64,000 nucleotides of DNA from Clostridium acidisoli DSM 12555 (GCF_900176305.1 NZ_FWXH01000002.1:558001-622000); one strand, 5' to 3'; counted from the stretch's first letter, positions 36,960 to 46,265 are shown. Numbers and translations: made by a program. The notes: generated from the sequence alone by a model not told the origin.

Positions 36960-38180
36960 CTAGAAATTACTTACTGGAACATTCCCGTAATAGCATCTAA
37001 GAGATCCCTTCTCCACGGCGATTATACAAAAATTGCATTGTATACATTTTGACTGTGTCTGTCTTCCTGTTTTGAATTTATTTACTAAATCTGATTCGAT
37101 TATCAATGGCCTTGACATGGAAATTGCATCAAATTTATAATTATCAATTAAGTCTTCTATTTCTTCTAATTTCGTTATTCCTCCTACTAGAATAACTGGA
37201 ATATTTACAGCTTTCTTGATTGACATGGCTGCTTCCAAATTATATAAGTTTTTTGGCTGAGGTTGTGGTACTGCTTTCTTTGCAACTATACCAACGAGAT
37301 TTTTCATAAATTCTGGCATTTTATTTAACTTCTTATTTTGAGCTATTATCATTTTCCACGGCACCTGCCCGCGCATTGTTGCAAGCCCAGCTTTTAGTGT
37401 TCCATTCGAAACTTCAATTCCGTCACATCCCACCTGCTCTAATAGTTTAGCAATTTTTACAGACTCTTCAATTGTCAAACCATTCTTTAATGTTTCATAT
37501 CCATTTACTTTTACTATGATCGGATAATCTCCCACTTCCTTCCTAGCTTTTTCAAATATTATTTTAATAATTCTAAATCTATTTTCTGTACTTCCACCCC
37601 ATTCATCTTTTCTCCTGTTCATTCTTGGCGATAAAAATTCTGAAAGTAAGTATCCATGCGCCAAATGAATTTGTACACCATCAAAACCTGCTTCTTTTGC
37701 ATTTTTTATTCCTTGAACAAAAGCTTCTATTACTTTTAAAATTTCGTCTTTAGTCATTTCTCTTGCTTTATAGTCAGATATTTTAGAAGGTGCAGCAACC
37801 TGCATATGGGCACTTTCTTCTTTTGACTGACCTCCACAATGATTAAGCTGTGCAATAATTGGGGTCCCCATTTCATGCATTCTCTTCGTTAATTTTTTGA
37901 AGGCTTCAATATTTTCAGTTTTATTAATCATAGCCATATTATCTGAAGCTTTTCCTTGCTGCTCCACTCCAATAAAACCAGTAATAATTCCACCAACCCC
38001 TCCTTTAGCTAATGCTTCGTACTTTTTAAGTAATTGCTCTTTAGGCTTACCATTTTCATCACTCACTCCTTCAAACGTTGCCGATCTAATAATTCGGTTA
38101 CGAAATGTTATACCTGCCAATTTAAATGGCTCAAATACATTATTTTCTCCCGATTCTGTTTGGTGGAATACTGTTTTCAT
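36960..38180 (-). CDS. NADH:flavin oxidoreductase, old yellow enzyme family
   Basis: This is a 406-aa TIM-barrel flavoenzyme. FEPFKLAGITFRNRIIRSAT is the OYE N terminus, QLNHCGGQS and HLAHGYLLSEFLSPRMNRR carry FMN and substrate contacts, and the barrel ends near MSRPLI. A C-terminal CIQCNFC stretch plus a further Cys resembles the iron-sulfur motif of the 2,4-dienoyl-CoA reductase/BaiC branch, but the FAD/NAD domains of those larger enzymes are absent. It likely reduces alpha,beta-unsaturated carbonyls. The start follows AAGGAG. The TetR gene immediately upstream probably controls it. Confidence 0.93.
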   Translation of the reverse strand: MKTVFHQTESGENNVFEPFKLAGITFRNRIIRSATFEGVSDENGKPKEQLLKKYEALAKGGVGGIITGFIGVEQQGKASDNMAMINKTENIEAFKKLTKRMHEMGTPIIAQLNHCGGQSKEESAHMQVAAPSKISDYKAREMTKDEILKVIEAFVQGIKNAKEAGFDGVQIHLAHGYLLSEFLSPRMNRRKDEWGGSTENRFRIIKIIFEKARKEVGDYPIIVKVNGYETLKNGLTIEESVKIAKLLEQVGCDGIEVSNGTLKAGLATMRGQVPWKMIIAQNKKLNKMPEFMKNLVGIVAKKAVPQPQPKNLYNLEAAMSIKKAVNIPVILVGGITKLEEIEDLIDNYKFDAISMSRPLIIESDLVNKFKTGRQTQSKCIQCNFCIIAVEKGSLRCYYGNVPVSNF

Positions 38181-38334
38181 TAAACTCGCTCCTTCTCATA
38201 ATTTTTTGATTTCCATTATTACAGGTGTAAATTACCCTTTGTCTGAGTCATCTCCTCAATTGGTTTGATATCTAGCTTTAAATAAACATAAGCATATCTT
38301 TTGAGAACGTTCATTCTAATTGGTGTAAAAAAAA

Positions 38335-38913
38335 TTATTTATTTAGAAGATTCAAGAAAAAATCTGCTATACGATGCAATTTTTCTTTGCTAGCTGAAGT
38401 TCTTAAAAGTACGCGAATTCCAAGCAAAGTATTTTGCAAGATTTCCGCCAAAACTTCAGCATCATACTCGCAGGAAAATTCACCTGTCTGCTGTCCTTTG
38501 CGAACAAGATCTGCAAGAAGATGCTCTGTCTGCATAAAGGCTGCTTCTGTCTTCTCTTTTACCTCTTTATCCCTGAGCCCCATCTCAGTTGCTGAATTTA
38601 CAATCAAGCACCCCCATTGTCTATCTTCGTATCCTTCTATCATAAAATCAAAGATAAATTGTATCGCTTGTTTTGCCGTTTCTGCATGTAAAGTTTCAAA
38701 TTGTACTTTATCTTTTATTAAATCTTCGTAACAATCTATGGTTTTTAAAAACAATGTATGCTTATCACCGAAAGTATCATATAAACTTCTACGATGTATT
38801 CCCATATGCTCTACTAGGTCGTTCAAAGATGTCTTTTCATAACCTTGTTTCCAAAATAATTCCATTGCTTTCTGTAGAACTACATTTTCATCGAATTCCC
38901 TACTTCTTCCCAT
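38335..38913 (-). CDS. TetR/AcrR-family regulator
   Basis: This is a 192-aa repressor. The N-terminal helix-turn-helix is TSLNDLVEHMGIHRRSLYDTFGDK and the C-terminal part matches the TetR_C_33/YcnC-like dimer domain (QWGCLIVNSATEMG). The ATG at 38913 follows GGGAGGTAAGTTA and the MGRSREFDE opening is typical; the longer in-frame extension upstream is not used. It lies 150 bp upstream of the OYE gene in the same direction and likely regulates it and itself in response to electrophiles. Confidence 0.93.
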   Translation of the reverse strand: MGRSREFDENVVLQKAMELFWKQGYEKTSLNDLVEHMGIHRRSLYDTFGDKHTLFLKTIDCYEDLIKDKVQFETLHAETAKQAIQFIFDFMIEGYEDRQWGCLIVNSATEMGLRDKEVKEKTEAAFMQTEHLLADLVRKGQQTGEFSCEYDAEVLAEILQNTLLGIRVLLRTSASKEKLHRIADFFLNLLNK

Positions 38914-39197
38914 TAACTTACCTCCCTGATAGTATTGATAATAACATTTTGGGAACGAACGGTCAAGAATTATTTTCATATTCTTTCAATTATCTATATT
39001 TTCGTTTAAAAATCAAAACAAAAACAGGTATTTATCTATCCTTTTCTGACCGGTTTTATGTTGCAAAACCACAACATTTTGTGGTTAAAGCATTTTATTA
39101 ATTCTTCTGTCTACATTTTACCATCAGAATAATCGTATCAACCTAGAATGTATGAAGATACATATCTTAATGTTGCATAATCTAATTTAAATACACC

Positions 39198-40030
39198 TTA
39201 AGTTTCAGCAAATACCCTCCTTCTTTCCATTTCAAGCTGCACCGCCCCCCAGATTTCTTTGTCTATTATGCCAGGATGGTTTTCTTCAATATAGTACTGC
39301 GGAATTTATCCGTTATTCTCTACCCTTTTCTTTGTAAGGAAATCCACCGTATAGGTCTTTTGAAACAGTGCATCGCCCTTATACTTTTCATTACTAAGCA
39401 TTTTTCTTATGCTGCTTTCATACCACTTTGATTTTCAATTCCAATTAGGAACTCCTTCAACCTCAAGTTCCATTGCAATCCTATTTGGACCTTTGCCATC
39501 AATGTAGTCTTTATAAATTCTTCTTGTTCAAATTTTTTTCTAGCTCTCCATTTTAAGTTATCACTTACATTTTTGCTTTCTTCCTGTGCAAATGAAGAAA
39601 GGACAGCAAGCATTAGCTCACCGTACCCTGACATTGTTTCTATATTTTCTTTTTCAAATCTAACTTCTACTCCTATATCTTTTAGATTTCTTGTTGTTTC
39701 TAGTACGATTGTCGTATTCCTGGCAAATCTCGATATAGATTTTGTGATTATTAAATCTATCTTTTTATTCCTACAAATCTCCAATATTCTTTGAAACTCT
39801 GGTCTGTTATTAGTAGTTCCCGTTATACTTCTATCCGAAAACACTGCTGCAGATTCATAATCTGGATTATTGGGAATGATATTTTCATAGTACTGTATTT
39901 GATTTTCTAAAGATTCTCATTGTTTTTCACTATCAGTTGAAACTCTTGCATAGGCACATACTTTCTTCTTAGTATTCTGTACATTTTTTGTTGGTTCAAT
40001 AATCTTTACATGTACTTTATTTGCTCCTCT
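39198..40030 (-). pseudogene. Large serine recombinase pseudogene
   Basis: The minus strand encodes a serine recombinase: the catalytic Ser region VCAYARVSTDSEKQ, then FSDRSITGTTNNRPEFQRIL, ISRFARNTT, and the recombinase-domain piece [20 protein letters not shown], followed by ENHPGIIDKEIWGAVQLE. It is broken by TGA after DSEKQ, a frameshift near 39410-39440, TAA after KKRVENNG and truncation before the zinc ribbon. It is a relic of a prophage, conjugative or Tn4451-like element, but no other gene of such an element is adjacent, and attachment sites were not identified. Confidence 0.9.
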
Positions 40031-40299
40031 CTATCAATTTAGTACTACTATATATCACTCTAAAAGTGATAGAAGTCACGCTGTATATAATTGGTATCAA
40101 TTCTTTTTTCAAATTATTTATGCCGTGGAACTGGGGGAAAAAGGTTTTAAAAAAATAAAAACCTGAACTAATTGCAATTCAAGCTCTTGGTTTAAATATT
40201 TAAATTTTGTATATTCCATATTTTGCAAGGATGATTGAAGAAAAATGTGAAATAACTTCTATTTTAACTGCACTCATAATGTGCATCAGCTTTATTCAG

Positions 40300-41103
40300 T
40301 TAACAATTTAAGAAATTATAAATCAATTCATTTACCATCTCAGGATTATCTTGATTTGAGTTGTGTGCCGCATTGTCAATCATATGAAGCGTACAATTGC
40401 TATCGCCTCTAGCCCATAGTTCTGCAATTCTTTTGATATTGCCCAATTTATCATCTGAACCACAAAGCAATAGCACCGGTTGCTTAAACATAAATTCTTC
40501 ATCCTCGTTCAGGCATCCTGTCAATTCCATCATAATTTCAATAAACCTTTCTTTATCTATTTTATTAAAGCAATTCATAACGTATTTCCTTACACTATCT
40601 TTGTTTCCACATCCATTTGCACTCTGCCTAATAAGTGCCTTCCATGGATACCATTTAAATATAAACTTAGAACCTTTCAGCAAACATTTTTCAACACCTA
40701 TCAACTTTCCTGTGTTTTTGGTACAATCAATTAACACTAATTTTTCCACTAACTCTGGACAATAATAAGCAAAATGTTGCGCCAAATTACCGCCCATTGA
40801 TTGCCCTATAAGAATTGCTTTATTAATACTATAGATTTCATATAGTTTTTTACTGTCACTTACCATATCCTTGAACTCAAATTTTTTTCCTTGTTCTACC
40901 TTGGACATTCCATGTCCACGAGCGTCCCATGCGATCAAATTGTAAGTATTATCAAATACTTCAAATTGGCGTTCGAACATTTCATGGTCAACACCCGCTC
41001 CATGAAAAAATAGCACCCATTTATTCTCTGACCCTTTTCTGTACCAATAATGAATTTCACAGTTCAAATTTTGAAATACTAAATGTTGAAATTTGACTTC
41101 CAT
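40300..41103 (-). CDS. Alpha/beta hydrolase
   Basis: This is a 267-aa alpha/beta hydrolase. The nucleophile elbow is LIGQSMGGNLAQ (Ser near 98), the oxyanion stretch is VLFFHGAGVDHEMF, Asp is expected in LCGSDDKLGN and His in IDNAAHNSNQDNP. The ATG at 41124 would put AGAGGGGGA within the gene, so the ATG at 41103 is preferred. It follows the frameshifted TetR gene by 33 bp and was probably its regulatory target. The substrate is unknown; a small ester or lactone is likely for the fold. Confidence 0.9.
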   Translation of the reverse strand: MEVKFQHLVFQNLNCEIHYWYRKGSENKWVLFFHGAGVDHEMFERQFEVFDNTYNLIAWDARGHGMSKVEQGKKFEFKDMVSDSKKLYEIYSINKAILIGQSMGGNLAQHFAYYCPELVEKLVLIDCTKNTGKLIGVEKCLLKGSKFIFKWYPWKALIRQSANGCGNKDSVRKYVMNCFNKIDKERFIEIMMELTGCLNEDEEFMFKQPVLLLCGSDDKLGNIKRIAELWARGDSNCTLHMIDNAAHNSNQDNPEMVNELIYNFLNC

Positions 41104-41136
41104 AATCCATTCCCCCTCTTTCATTAATTTTTCATA

Positions 41137-41744
41137 TTATTCCTTGTAATAATGCTTTTTTAAAGATTCCATCATACAATTAAACTCTTCTATCATCCTC
41201 TGGGTTTTCAAAATATCCAAATCTTCACAACCACGCATACACCCTTCTGCTATGGAAAGTATAATATTAAACAAAACCAGTACATCATTTGCATTTTTAA
41301 ATCTATTATGATCAATAAGATTTAATATTTCTTCTTTCCCAACTTGTGTTATTGTTTTTTTCTTTATATCTAATTCAAATTTAATGTCTTCAAATGTTTC
41401 ATAATATGCTCTTGTCATAAATTTGTATAAGTACGGATAATCGTGTATCATTTTCATCCTACATTTAACATTTTGATTGATTAATTCAAATAAAGCATAC
41501 TTTTTTTCTTGAATACTTTCTGCTCTCTTCTCATTGGTAAATTTAATTGCGGTCTCAAATAAAAATAAATAGTACTCCTTCTTATTTTTAAAGTAATAAA
41601 ATAATAATGACTTGGAAATATTAGCTTCATCAGCAATTGCAGCCATTGAAGCTTTTTTATAAGGGAATAATGCAAACAGCTTGTATCCGCCATTAACTAT
41701 TTTTTTTGTTTATCTATTGGTAACTCAAAATATTTTAAATTCAT
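41137..41744 (-). pseudogene. TetR-family regulator gene with a homopolymer frameshift
   Basis: The intact gene would start at ATG 41744, behind AAGGAGG, and encode MNLKYFELPIDKQKK, then IVNGGYKLFALFPYKKASMA joined to AAIADEANISKSLLFYYFKN, a normal TetR helix-turn-helix. An A8 tract (41700-41707 on the plus strand as T8) puts TAG in frame; nine A would restore it. The remaining frame from 41646 (169 aa) lacks a ribosome site and the first helix. Sequencing error, slippage-type phase switching or true decay are the possible causes. A bipartite TTCAGT...ACTGAC site upstream (41770-41805) may be its operator. Confidence 0.8.
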
Positions 41745-41873
41745 GCCATCCTCCTTTGTAGACCAAACCGTTCAGTAAGTTAATTTTATTATAGTTCCAC
41801 TGACTGTTTTTGAGAAGACCTCATAATTATAGATTCAATTTAATTAATATTATGATTACATCATACATTAAAA

Positions 41874-42644
41874 TTATACTTTTTCTAAAATGGCTAATCC
41901 ATGTAAACTATACCCTAATAAGCTCTTATCTTCACAAGTTTGTAGATGAAATTGAATCCATTTTTCAAAATCTTCTTTATTGGCCTGATTTATCTTACTT
42001 GAAAGAAGATAACCTATACCGTCTGTTGCAATATGAGCAACTATTTTAGTATTGTATATTTTTGCAATTTGTTCAATTTCTAATGGTGACATATGTAAGA
42101 ACACACCATCCTTTGTCTTATTATTATACCAAGTGACTGCTTCTTCAATATTTTCAAGTTTATCACTTGAATTTAGTGAATATACCGAAACCGCTGTGTT
42201 GTTTATATATGAAATAACTAATAATCCTTTTGGTTTTAACACACGTAAACATTCAGCCATTGCAATCTTTCTTTCTTCATCACCCATATGATAAAATGCC
42301 CCCATGCACAAAACAACATCAAATATTTCACTTTCAAAACGTGTTAAATTAGTTATACTTCCAGTATAAATATCATTCAACATAGGATTTTTGTTTTGCT
42401 TATCTCTTATAATATCAACATTATGAGGAACAATATCTCCTGCTATCACTTTATGTCCTAATTCTGCCAGTTTAAACGAATAATTTCCTGTTCCCGCACA
42501 ACCATCAAGTATGAATGAACCTTTTTTAAAGAATCTTTTAAAATATATCATAGAAGTTATCAATTCTATTTGGTGTCCATTGTTTCTAAAAAATCGTCCG
42601 TCTTCATCATACGTATTATAATAATTAATTATAGTATTTTCCAT
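41874..42644 (-). CDS. Class I SAM-dependent methyltransferase
   Basis: This is a 256-aa small-molecule methyltransferase (Methyltransf_11 type). The SAM loop is ILDGCAGTGNYSFKLAELG near residue 40, with VIAGDIVPHNVDI as motif I-post and FDVVLCMGAFYHM, CLRVLKPKGLLVISYINN as motifs II-III. The substrate is not predictable; UbiE-like or antibiotic-type targets are possible. It has a GTGGGG ribosome site 8 nt from the ATG. It is not obviously co-transcribed with the TetR/hydrolase pair, which lies downstream. Confidence 0.9.
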   Translation of the reverse strand: MENTIINYYNTYDEDGRFFRNNGHQIELITSMIYFKRFFKKGSFILDGCAGTGNYSFKLAELGHKVIAGDIVPHNVDIIRDKQNKNPMLNDIYTGSITNLTRFESEIFDVVLCMGAFYHMGDEERKIAMAECLRVLKPKGLLVISYINNTAVSVYSLNSSDKLENIEEAVTWYNNKTKDGVFLHMSPLEIEQIAKIYNTKIVAHIATDGIGYLLSSKINQANKEDFEKWIQFHLQTCEDKSLLGYSLHGLAILEKV

Positions 42645-42808
42645 ATTTAAGCCCCACTCTCAATTTAATTTGCTTTTTATTTTTCATATAATTTAAATCT
42701 TTATAGATTCTCAATTATATATTTTAATGTTAATATATCATATTTTGTAAATATACTTTTATCCAATATTGCTCTTTTTTATTTCATATTTCATTGCCTG
42801 TTCTATAT

Positions 42809-43040
42809 TTAATTTTGGAATATAAATTTACTATTATTTTGATTTTTATTATAAAGTTCTCCATGTTGGAGTTAATATAATTTGATAATATTTCCAGTGA
42901 GCTCAATTACATTTTCTCCTGTATAACATCGTTACAGTTCACTGTCACACTCTATATGATGGTCTACAGAATAAAAATCTGTCTCAACACCATTTATAAT
43001 TACTCCAAATGTTTTAAATTGCAGAAACACTAGCCTACGG
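42809..43040 (-). pseudogene. Decayed coding remnant with duplicated 3' end
   Basis: One minus-strand frame reads RRLVFLQFKTFGVIINGVET, DFYSVDHHIECDSEL, a stop, RCYTGENVIELTGNIIKLY, a stop, and HGELYNKNQNNSKFIFQN. The last part recurs at 28379-28420. No family is recognised. It occupies the middle of the 547-bp gap 42645-43191, which otherwise holds only the AT-rich promoter region of the secreted protein gene at 43192. Confidence 0.4.
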
Positions 43041-43191
43041 TAAGAATTTTACATCTATTTGTTAGAGGTTGTCCTATTAAGGTAATTACAATAAAATTCA
43101 ATCAAATATAACATTTAACATTTATTCCAGTATGTTATATATTGTAATTGTATTAAAAATAGATTTTAATCAAATTTAAGGGGGATTCAAA

Positions 43192-43719
43192 ATGAAAAAC
43201 TTAAAATTAAAAACTTTAGTTTTAGGGATTGCTTCTACTGTCTTAATTTCTTCTAACGCTTTCGGTGCTACCAATAATAATAGAAATGTACAAGTTAATA
43301 AACCCGTTGCTGCAGTTAAAACAAAAGCATTTGTTAATAAACCAGCCTCTGCAATTAAAGCAGAAGCATTTGTTAAATCAGCCAAAATAATTCGTCCAGC
43401 ATTTAACTATGGTCCTAATGGTGGTCCTAATATTGTAACTATTTTAAATGAAGGTGGTGTTGTACAAAAAGATGACGTTGGATATGTTGTAAAAGAAGTT
43501 CAAACGGCTCTTTATTATTACTTTACTCGACCAGGTATCTCTCAAGACGAAGCTATGGATGCTCTTATATTTGATGTTCATTCCAATAATTTTATTGATG
43601 GAGTTGATGGTGTTGATACATACACCCTTGTTTCCATATTTCAAGGCGACTATGGTCTAAAACAAGATGGAGTTGTTGGAAGAGACACATGGAATTGTTT
43701 AGGTCAATGGGATAAATAA
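43192..43719 (+). CDS. Secreted peptidoglycan-binding-domain-like protein
   Basis: This is a 175-aa exported protein. Residues 1-26 are a signal peptide with a likely cut after SSNAFGA. A linker of about 50 residues rich in Ala, Lys and Val contains short repeats (AVKTKAFVNKPASAIKAEAF). The C-terminal domain from residue 95 (VVQKDDVGYVVKEVQTALYY, then GLKQDGVVGRDTWNCL) resembles PG_binding_1, a three-helix cell-wall-binding fold. There is no enzymatic domain, so it may be a wall-bound structural or immunity-like protein. It has a strong AAGGGGG site and its own terminator, a single plus-strand transcription unit. Confidence 0.82.
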   Translation: MKNLKLKTLVLGIASTVLISSNAFGATNNNRNVQVNKPVAAVKTKAFVNKPASAIKAEAFVKSAKIIRPAFNYGPNGGPNIVTILNEGGVVQKDDVGYVVKEVQTALYYYFTRPGISQDEAMDALIFDVHSNNFIDGVDGVDTYTLVSIFQGDYGLKQDGVVGRDTWNCLGQWDK

Positions 43720-43844
43720 AAAAATATTATGTTAAAGAAATTACAGTGAAAATATTCTAACTAAAGTCATAACGATTTCTTTATGTATTAAAATAGCACA
43801 TTTTTTAAAATAAACATTTATTCTAAATTTGTAAATAAAAAATT

Positions 43845-43872
43845 CCCTAGAATAGCTTCTACTACTCTAGGG
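43845..43872. terminator. Terminator between converging genes
   Basis: The stem CCCTAGA/TCTAGGG (43845-43851 with 43866-43872) has a 14-base loop and A-rich/T-rich flanks. It lies between the secreted protein gene (plus) and the VOC gene (minus) that converge here. Confidence 0.65.
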
Positions 43873-43904
43873 ATAAATTAATTATTGAATTATTTTACTG
43901 CAGA

Positions 43905-44291
43905 TTAATTTTTATGTTCAACATATTCAACTATAGTACCATCAAAATGTTTTACAGTCATATTCATTCCTGCTGGAACTTCCTTTAAATCTCTAATAAT
44001 TGTAGCGCCATTATTTAATAAAAACTCTTTGAATTCAATAATAGAATCAACTAAAAATGTTGCTTGAGTATACCTAAATGGCTTTAATGCCTCATCAGAT
44101 CCAGCAAGAATTAAAATGTTTCCTACTTGTGCTAATTCTAAATTTACCTGAGGGTACTTAAACCTCAAATTACATTTTTCATTTAAGACCTTTTCGTAAA
44201 ATTCTATTGATTGCTCAATATCATGTACATAAAATCGATTGCCCTTGTGGCAAGGGCAAGTGGCAATCCTTGCATGGCAGGTTATAAACAT
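43905..44291 (-). CDS. VOC/glyoxalase-superfamily protein with an abnormal 5' end
   Basis: From about residue 18 (RFYVHDIEQSIEFYEKVLNEK) this is a vicinal-oxygen-chelate fold protein of the glyoxalase/bleomycin-resistance type, ending VKHFDGTIVEYVEHKN. The first 17 codons (rich in Cys and His) do not look like a VOC N terminus. They derive from sequence that matches the end of repeat R1 (44262-44289), and there is no ribosome site before the ATG. The gene therefore seems to have lost its original start; translation, if any, would depend on coupling to the hydrolase 10 bp upstream. It may be non-functional. Confidence 0.7.
   Translation of the reverse strand: MFITCHARIATCPCHKGNRFYVHDIEQSIEFYEKVLNEKCNLRFKYPQVNLELAQVGNILILAGSDEALKPFRYTQATFLVDSIIEFKEFLLNNGATIIRDLKEVPAGMNMTVKHFDGTIVEYVEHKN
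44262..44289. repeat. Dispersed repeat R1, truncated copy C
   Basis: The stretch GGCAATCCTTGCATGGCAGG plus eight bases is close to one end of the repeats at 28546 and 48454 (shared GCAATCCTTGCAT and a TATA/GTTTA end). It forms the 5' end of the VOC gene. Confidence 0.45.
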
Positions 44292-44301
44292 TAATTTAAT
44301 T

Positions 44302-45510
44302 TTAGTCTAAATAATTTCCAAATATATCATCTAGCCAATCAAACATAACTTGGTGAAATAGTGCATGATTACCTTCCTGACAATGTTCTTCCGCTCCTTC
44401 ATTTATGGTAAAAATGTGAACTGTCTTTGGTGCTTTTATTGAATCTAAAAGGGCATTTAATTGATCTTTAGAAACAAAATGATCTGCTTCTCCCATAGTA
44501 AGCAATATAGGACATTTAATCTTTTCAGCAACTCCTTTTAAAGAAGCTTGCTTCATTTCATCAAAAACTTCATATCTGTGTTTCAATCCAAATACCCATT
44601 TCCCATTGTTTAGCATCCAACGAAGATTTGAATTATTTTCTTCAGCTTTTGCAAGCATTGCTTCTTTTTGTTCTGCTGGCAAACTTAATACTTTTTCAAG
44701 TTGAGGATTTTGATTTATAGTAGATTCATAAGTATCATAAAATACGTTGAAAGCAATACATGCTTTTATACGTTTATCAAAAGCTGCTGCTCTTGGTGCA
44801 AAATAACCACCTAAACTCATGCCAAGCAAAGCAATTTTATTAATATCAATATCGTTTCTTGTTTCAAGGTAATCTATTGCAGCACCAACTGGAACTTCCG
44901 CATCATGGCGCATATACAGTTTATTCTTTCTTAAAGCTTCTCCTTGTCCTGGGCATTCGAAGATCAGACAGTTATAACCACGTTTTATAGCCGGAGCAGC
45001 CCCACAGAAATAAAGTTCTTGAAGAGTTGAGTCATATCCACCGATAAATAATAAAGTTGGTATTGATGTGGACTTAGCTTTATCATAGTTTAATGCTCCA
45101 TAGAAATAACCTTTTAAATATGTACCTTCATATGGTATTTCAACTATTTCAAAATGTGAATCTATAAGCTTCATTGCTTTTTCGAAAGTGTCAACACTTT
45201 TTTCAAAATTTTCACTGCGTCTTGGATCAATTCCTTGTAAAAAGAATTCAGCAGTTCTGTAATAATTATGCGCTCTAAGGAAAGCTTCTCGGGCACTGAT
45301 TTTATGTCTCTTATTTAAGCAGTCAATACCTGTTTGTTCAACTCTTTCAGCTGTATTCTTCCATTCTTCATACCAACTATCAAAATCTCCTTCTTTAATT
45401 TTAGCAGCTGTTGCTAAGGCTTCACCTATTTCTGCTCCTTGATATCCTGCATAAGTTACAGCTCTTAATAATTCAAATGAAAATGCTTGGTCTTGAAAAT
45501 GTAGTTTCAT
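44302..45510 (-). CDS. FrsA/pseudooxynicotine-hydrolase-like alpha/beta hydrolase
   Basis: This is a 402-aa alpha/beta hydrolase with an N-terminal helical cap (residues 1-135), as in the 2,6-dihydroxypseudooxynicotine hydrolase/FrsA group. The fold then shows VEIPYEGTYLKGYFYG, the nucleophile elbow ALLGMSLGGYFAPRAAAF (Ser near 229), Asp in TMGEADHFVS and His in EEHCQEGNHALF. It may cleave C-C or ester bonds in small molecules. The start follows GAGGAGG. It forms a pair with the VOC gene and is divided from the TetR gene by a 110-bp region with a possible operator. Confidence 0.88.
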   Translation of the reverse strand: MKLHFQDQAFSFELLRAVTYAGYQGAEIGEALATAAKIKEGDFDSWYEEWKNTAERVEQTGIDCLNKRHKISAREAFLRAHNYYRTAEFFLQGIDPRRSENFEKSVDTFEKAMKLIDSHFEIVEIPYEGTYLKGYFYGALNYDKAKSTSIPTLLFIGGYDSTLQELYFCGAAPAIKRGYNCLIFECPGQGEALRKNKLYMRHDAEVPVGAAIDYLETRNDIDINKIALLGMSLGGYFAPRAAAFDKRIKACIAFNVFYDTYESTINQNPQLEKVLSLPAEQKEAMLAKAEENNSNLRWMLNNGKWVFGLKHRYEVFDEMKQASLKGVAEKIKCPILLTMGEADHFVSKDQLNALLDSIKAPKTVHIFTINEGAEEHCQEGNHALFHQVMFDWLDDIFGNYLD

Positions 45511-45574
45511 GGTTAAATCCTCCTCTATATAATAATTTTTAGTTTTATTGTTAGTAAATATATTTTATTTTTAA

Positions 45575-45591
45575 TTGAACGCTCAGTGAAT
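45575..45591. promoter_or_regulatory. Possible TetR operator, matched by a site at 46260-46276
   Basis: TTGAACGCTCAGTGAAT here and, on the other strand, TTGAACAGGCGGTGAAT at the TetR gene start (46260-46276) share TTGAAC-N5-GTGAAT. One site lies in the promoter region of the hydrolase operon and the other at the regulator's own start, the layout expected for an autoregulated TetR repressor. No statistics were possible. Confidence 0.35.
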
Positions 45592-45620
45592 AAAATATAT
45601 AAAATTCCACAAAGGAATTT

Positions 45621-46265
45621 TTATTTTTTCCAAGTCATTTGAGTATAATTTATAATTTGCTCTAAATACTCATCTTTGCCTCTTGAATACAAATTTCTTT
45701 CTCCAAAAAGTGTATTTTGTAATATATACGTGTATATAGCACTCCAAAACTGATTTGCCATCATAAAAAAGTCAAAAGTTTTTATTTCATTTTTTTCAGC
45801 TTTCTCTTTTAAAATAAGTTCTGTTTTATGAATTACTTTCTTTATATGGTTATTAAAAGTATTAATATATTCATCGGATAAAATATTTTGTTCCCTTAAT
45901 AATATAATTAGTATATTCTTATCATTACCAATATACTTAAATATTATATTTCCCAATTTTAAAAGAATTTTTTTAAGTGGTATGTCGCTAGTAACTTCAG
46001 ATATATCTTCTTCAAATTCAATCCATTTTTCATCGATAAATTCTTTAATAATTATATCTAAAATTTGCTTTTTTCCGTCGGGAAAATAGTGATAAATAAG
46101 CCCGTCAGCCATGCCAATATTCTTTGTTATCTGTCTAGTTGTTGTTGCATGGTAACCATTAGAGGCAAATAGTTCCTTTGCTGAGTCTAGAAGTTGCCTA
46201 CGTCTTTCTAGTGCTTGAAGATCTCTATTTGTAAGTTTAATATTATTATTTTTCAATTTATTCAC
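45621..46265 (-). CDS. TetR-family transcriptional regulator
   Basis: This is a 214-aa (or 211-aa) repressor. The helix-turn-helix is TTRQITKNIGMADGLIYHYF at residues 41-60, followed by a ligand domain with little recognisable similarity (IYTYILQNTLFGERNLYSRG). The first possible start is GTG 46265; a TTG at 46256 has better distance to AGGCGG. The gene precedes the hydrolase/VOC pair and likely regulates it. An AAAATTCC/GGAATTTT stem-loop sits right behind the stop (45600-45620). Confidence 0.92.
   Translation of the reverse strand: MNKLKNNNIKLTNRDLQALERRRQLLDSAKELFASNGYHATTTRQITKNIGMADGLIYHYFPDGKKQILDIIIKEFIDEKWIEFEEDISEVTSDIPLKKILLKLGNIIFKYIGNDKNILIILLREQNILSDEYINTFNNHIKKVIHKTELILKEKAEKNEIKTFDFFMMANQFWSAIYTYILQNTLFGERNLYSRGKDEYLEQIINYTQMTWKK

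Noticed and set aside
39067-39086. AACCACAA/TTGTGGTT hairpin as terminator
   Set aside because: It lacks a T-run on either strand and does not follow a gene end.
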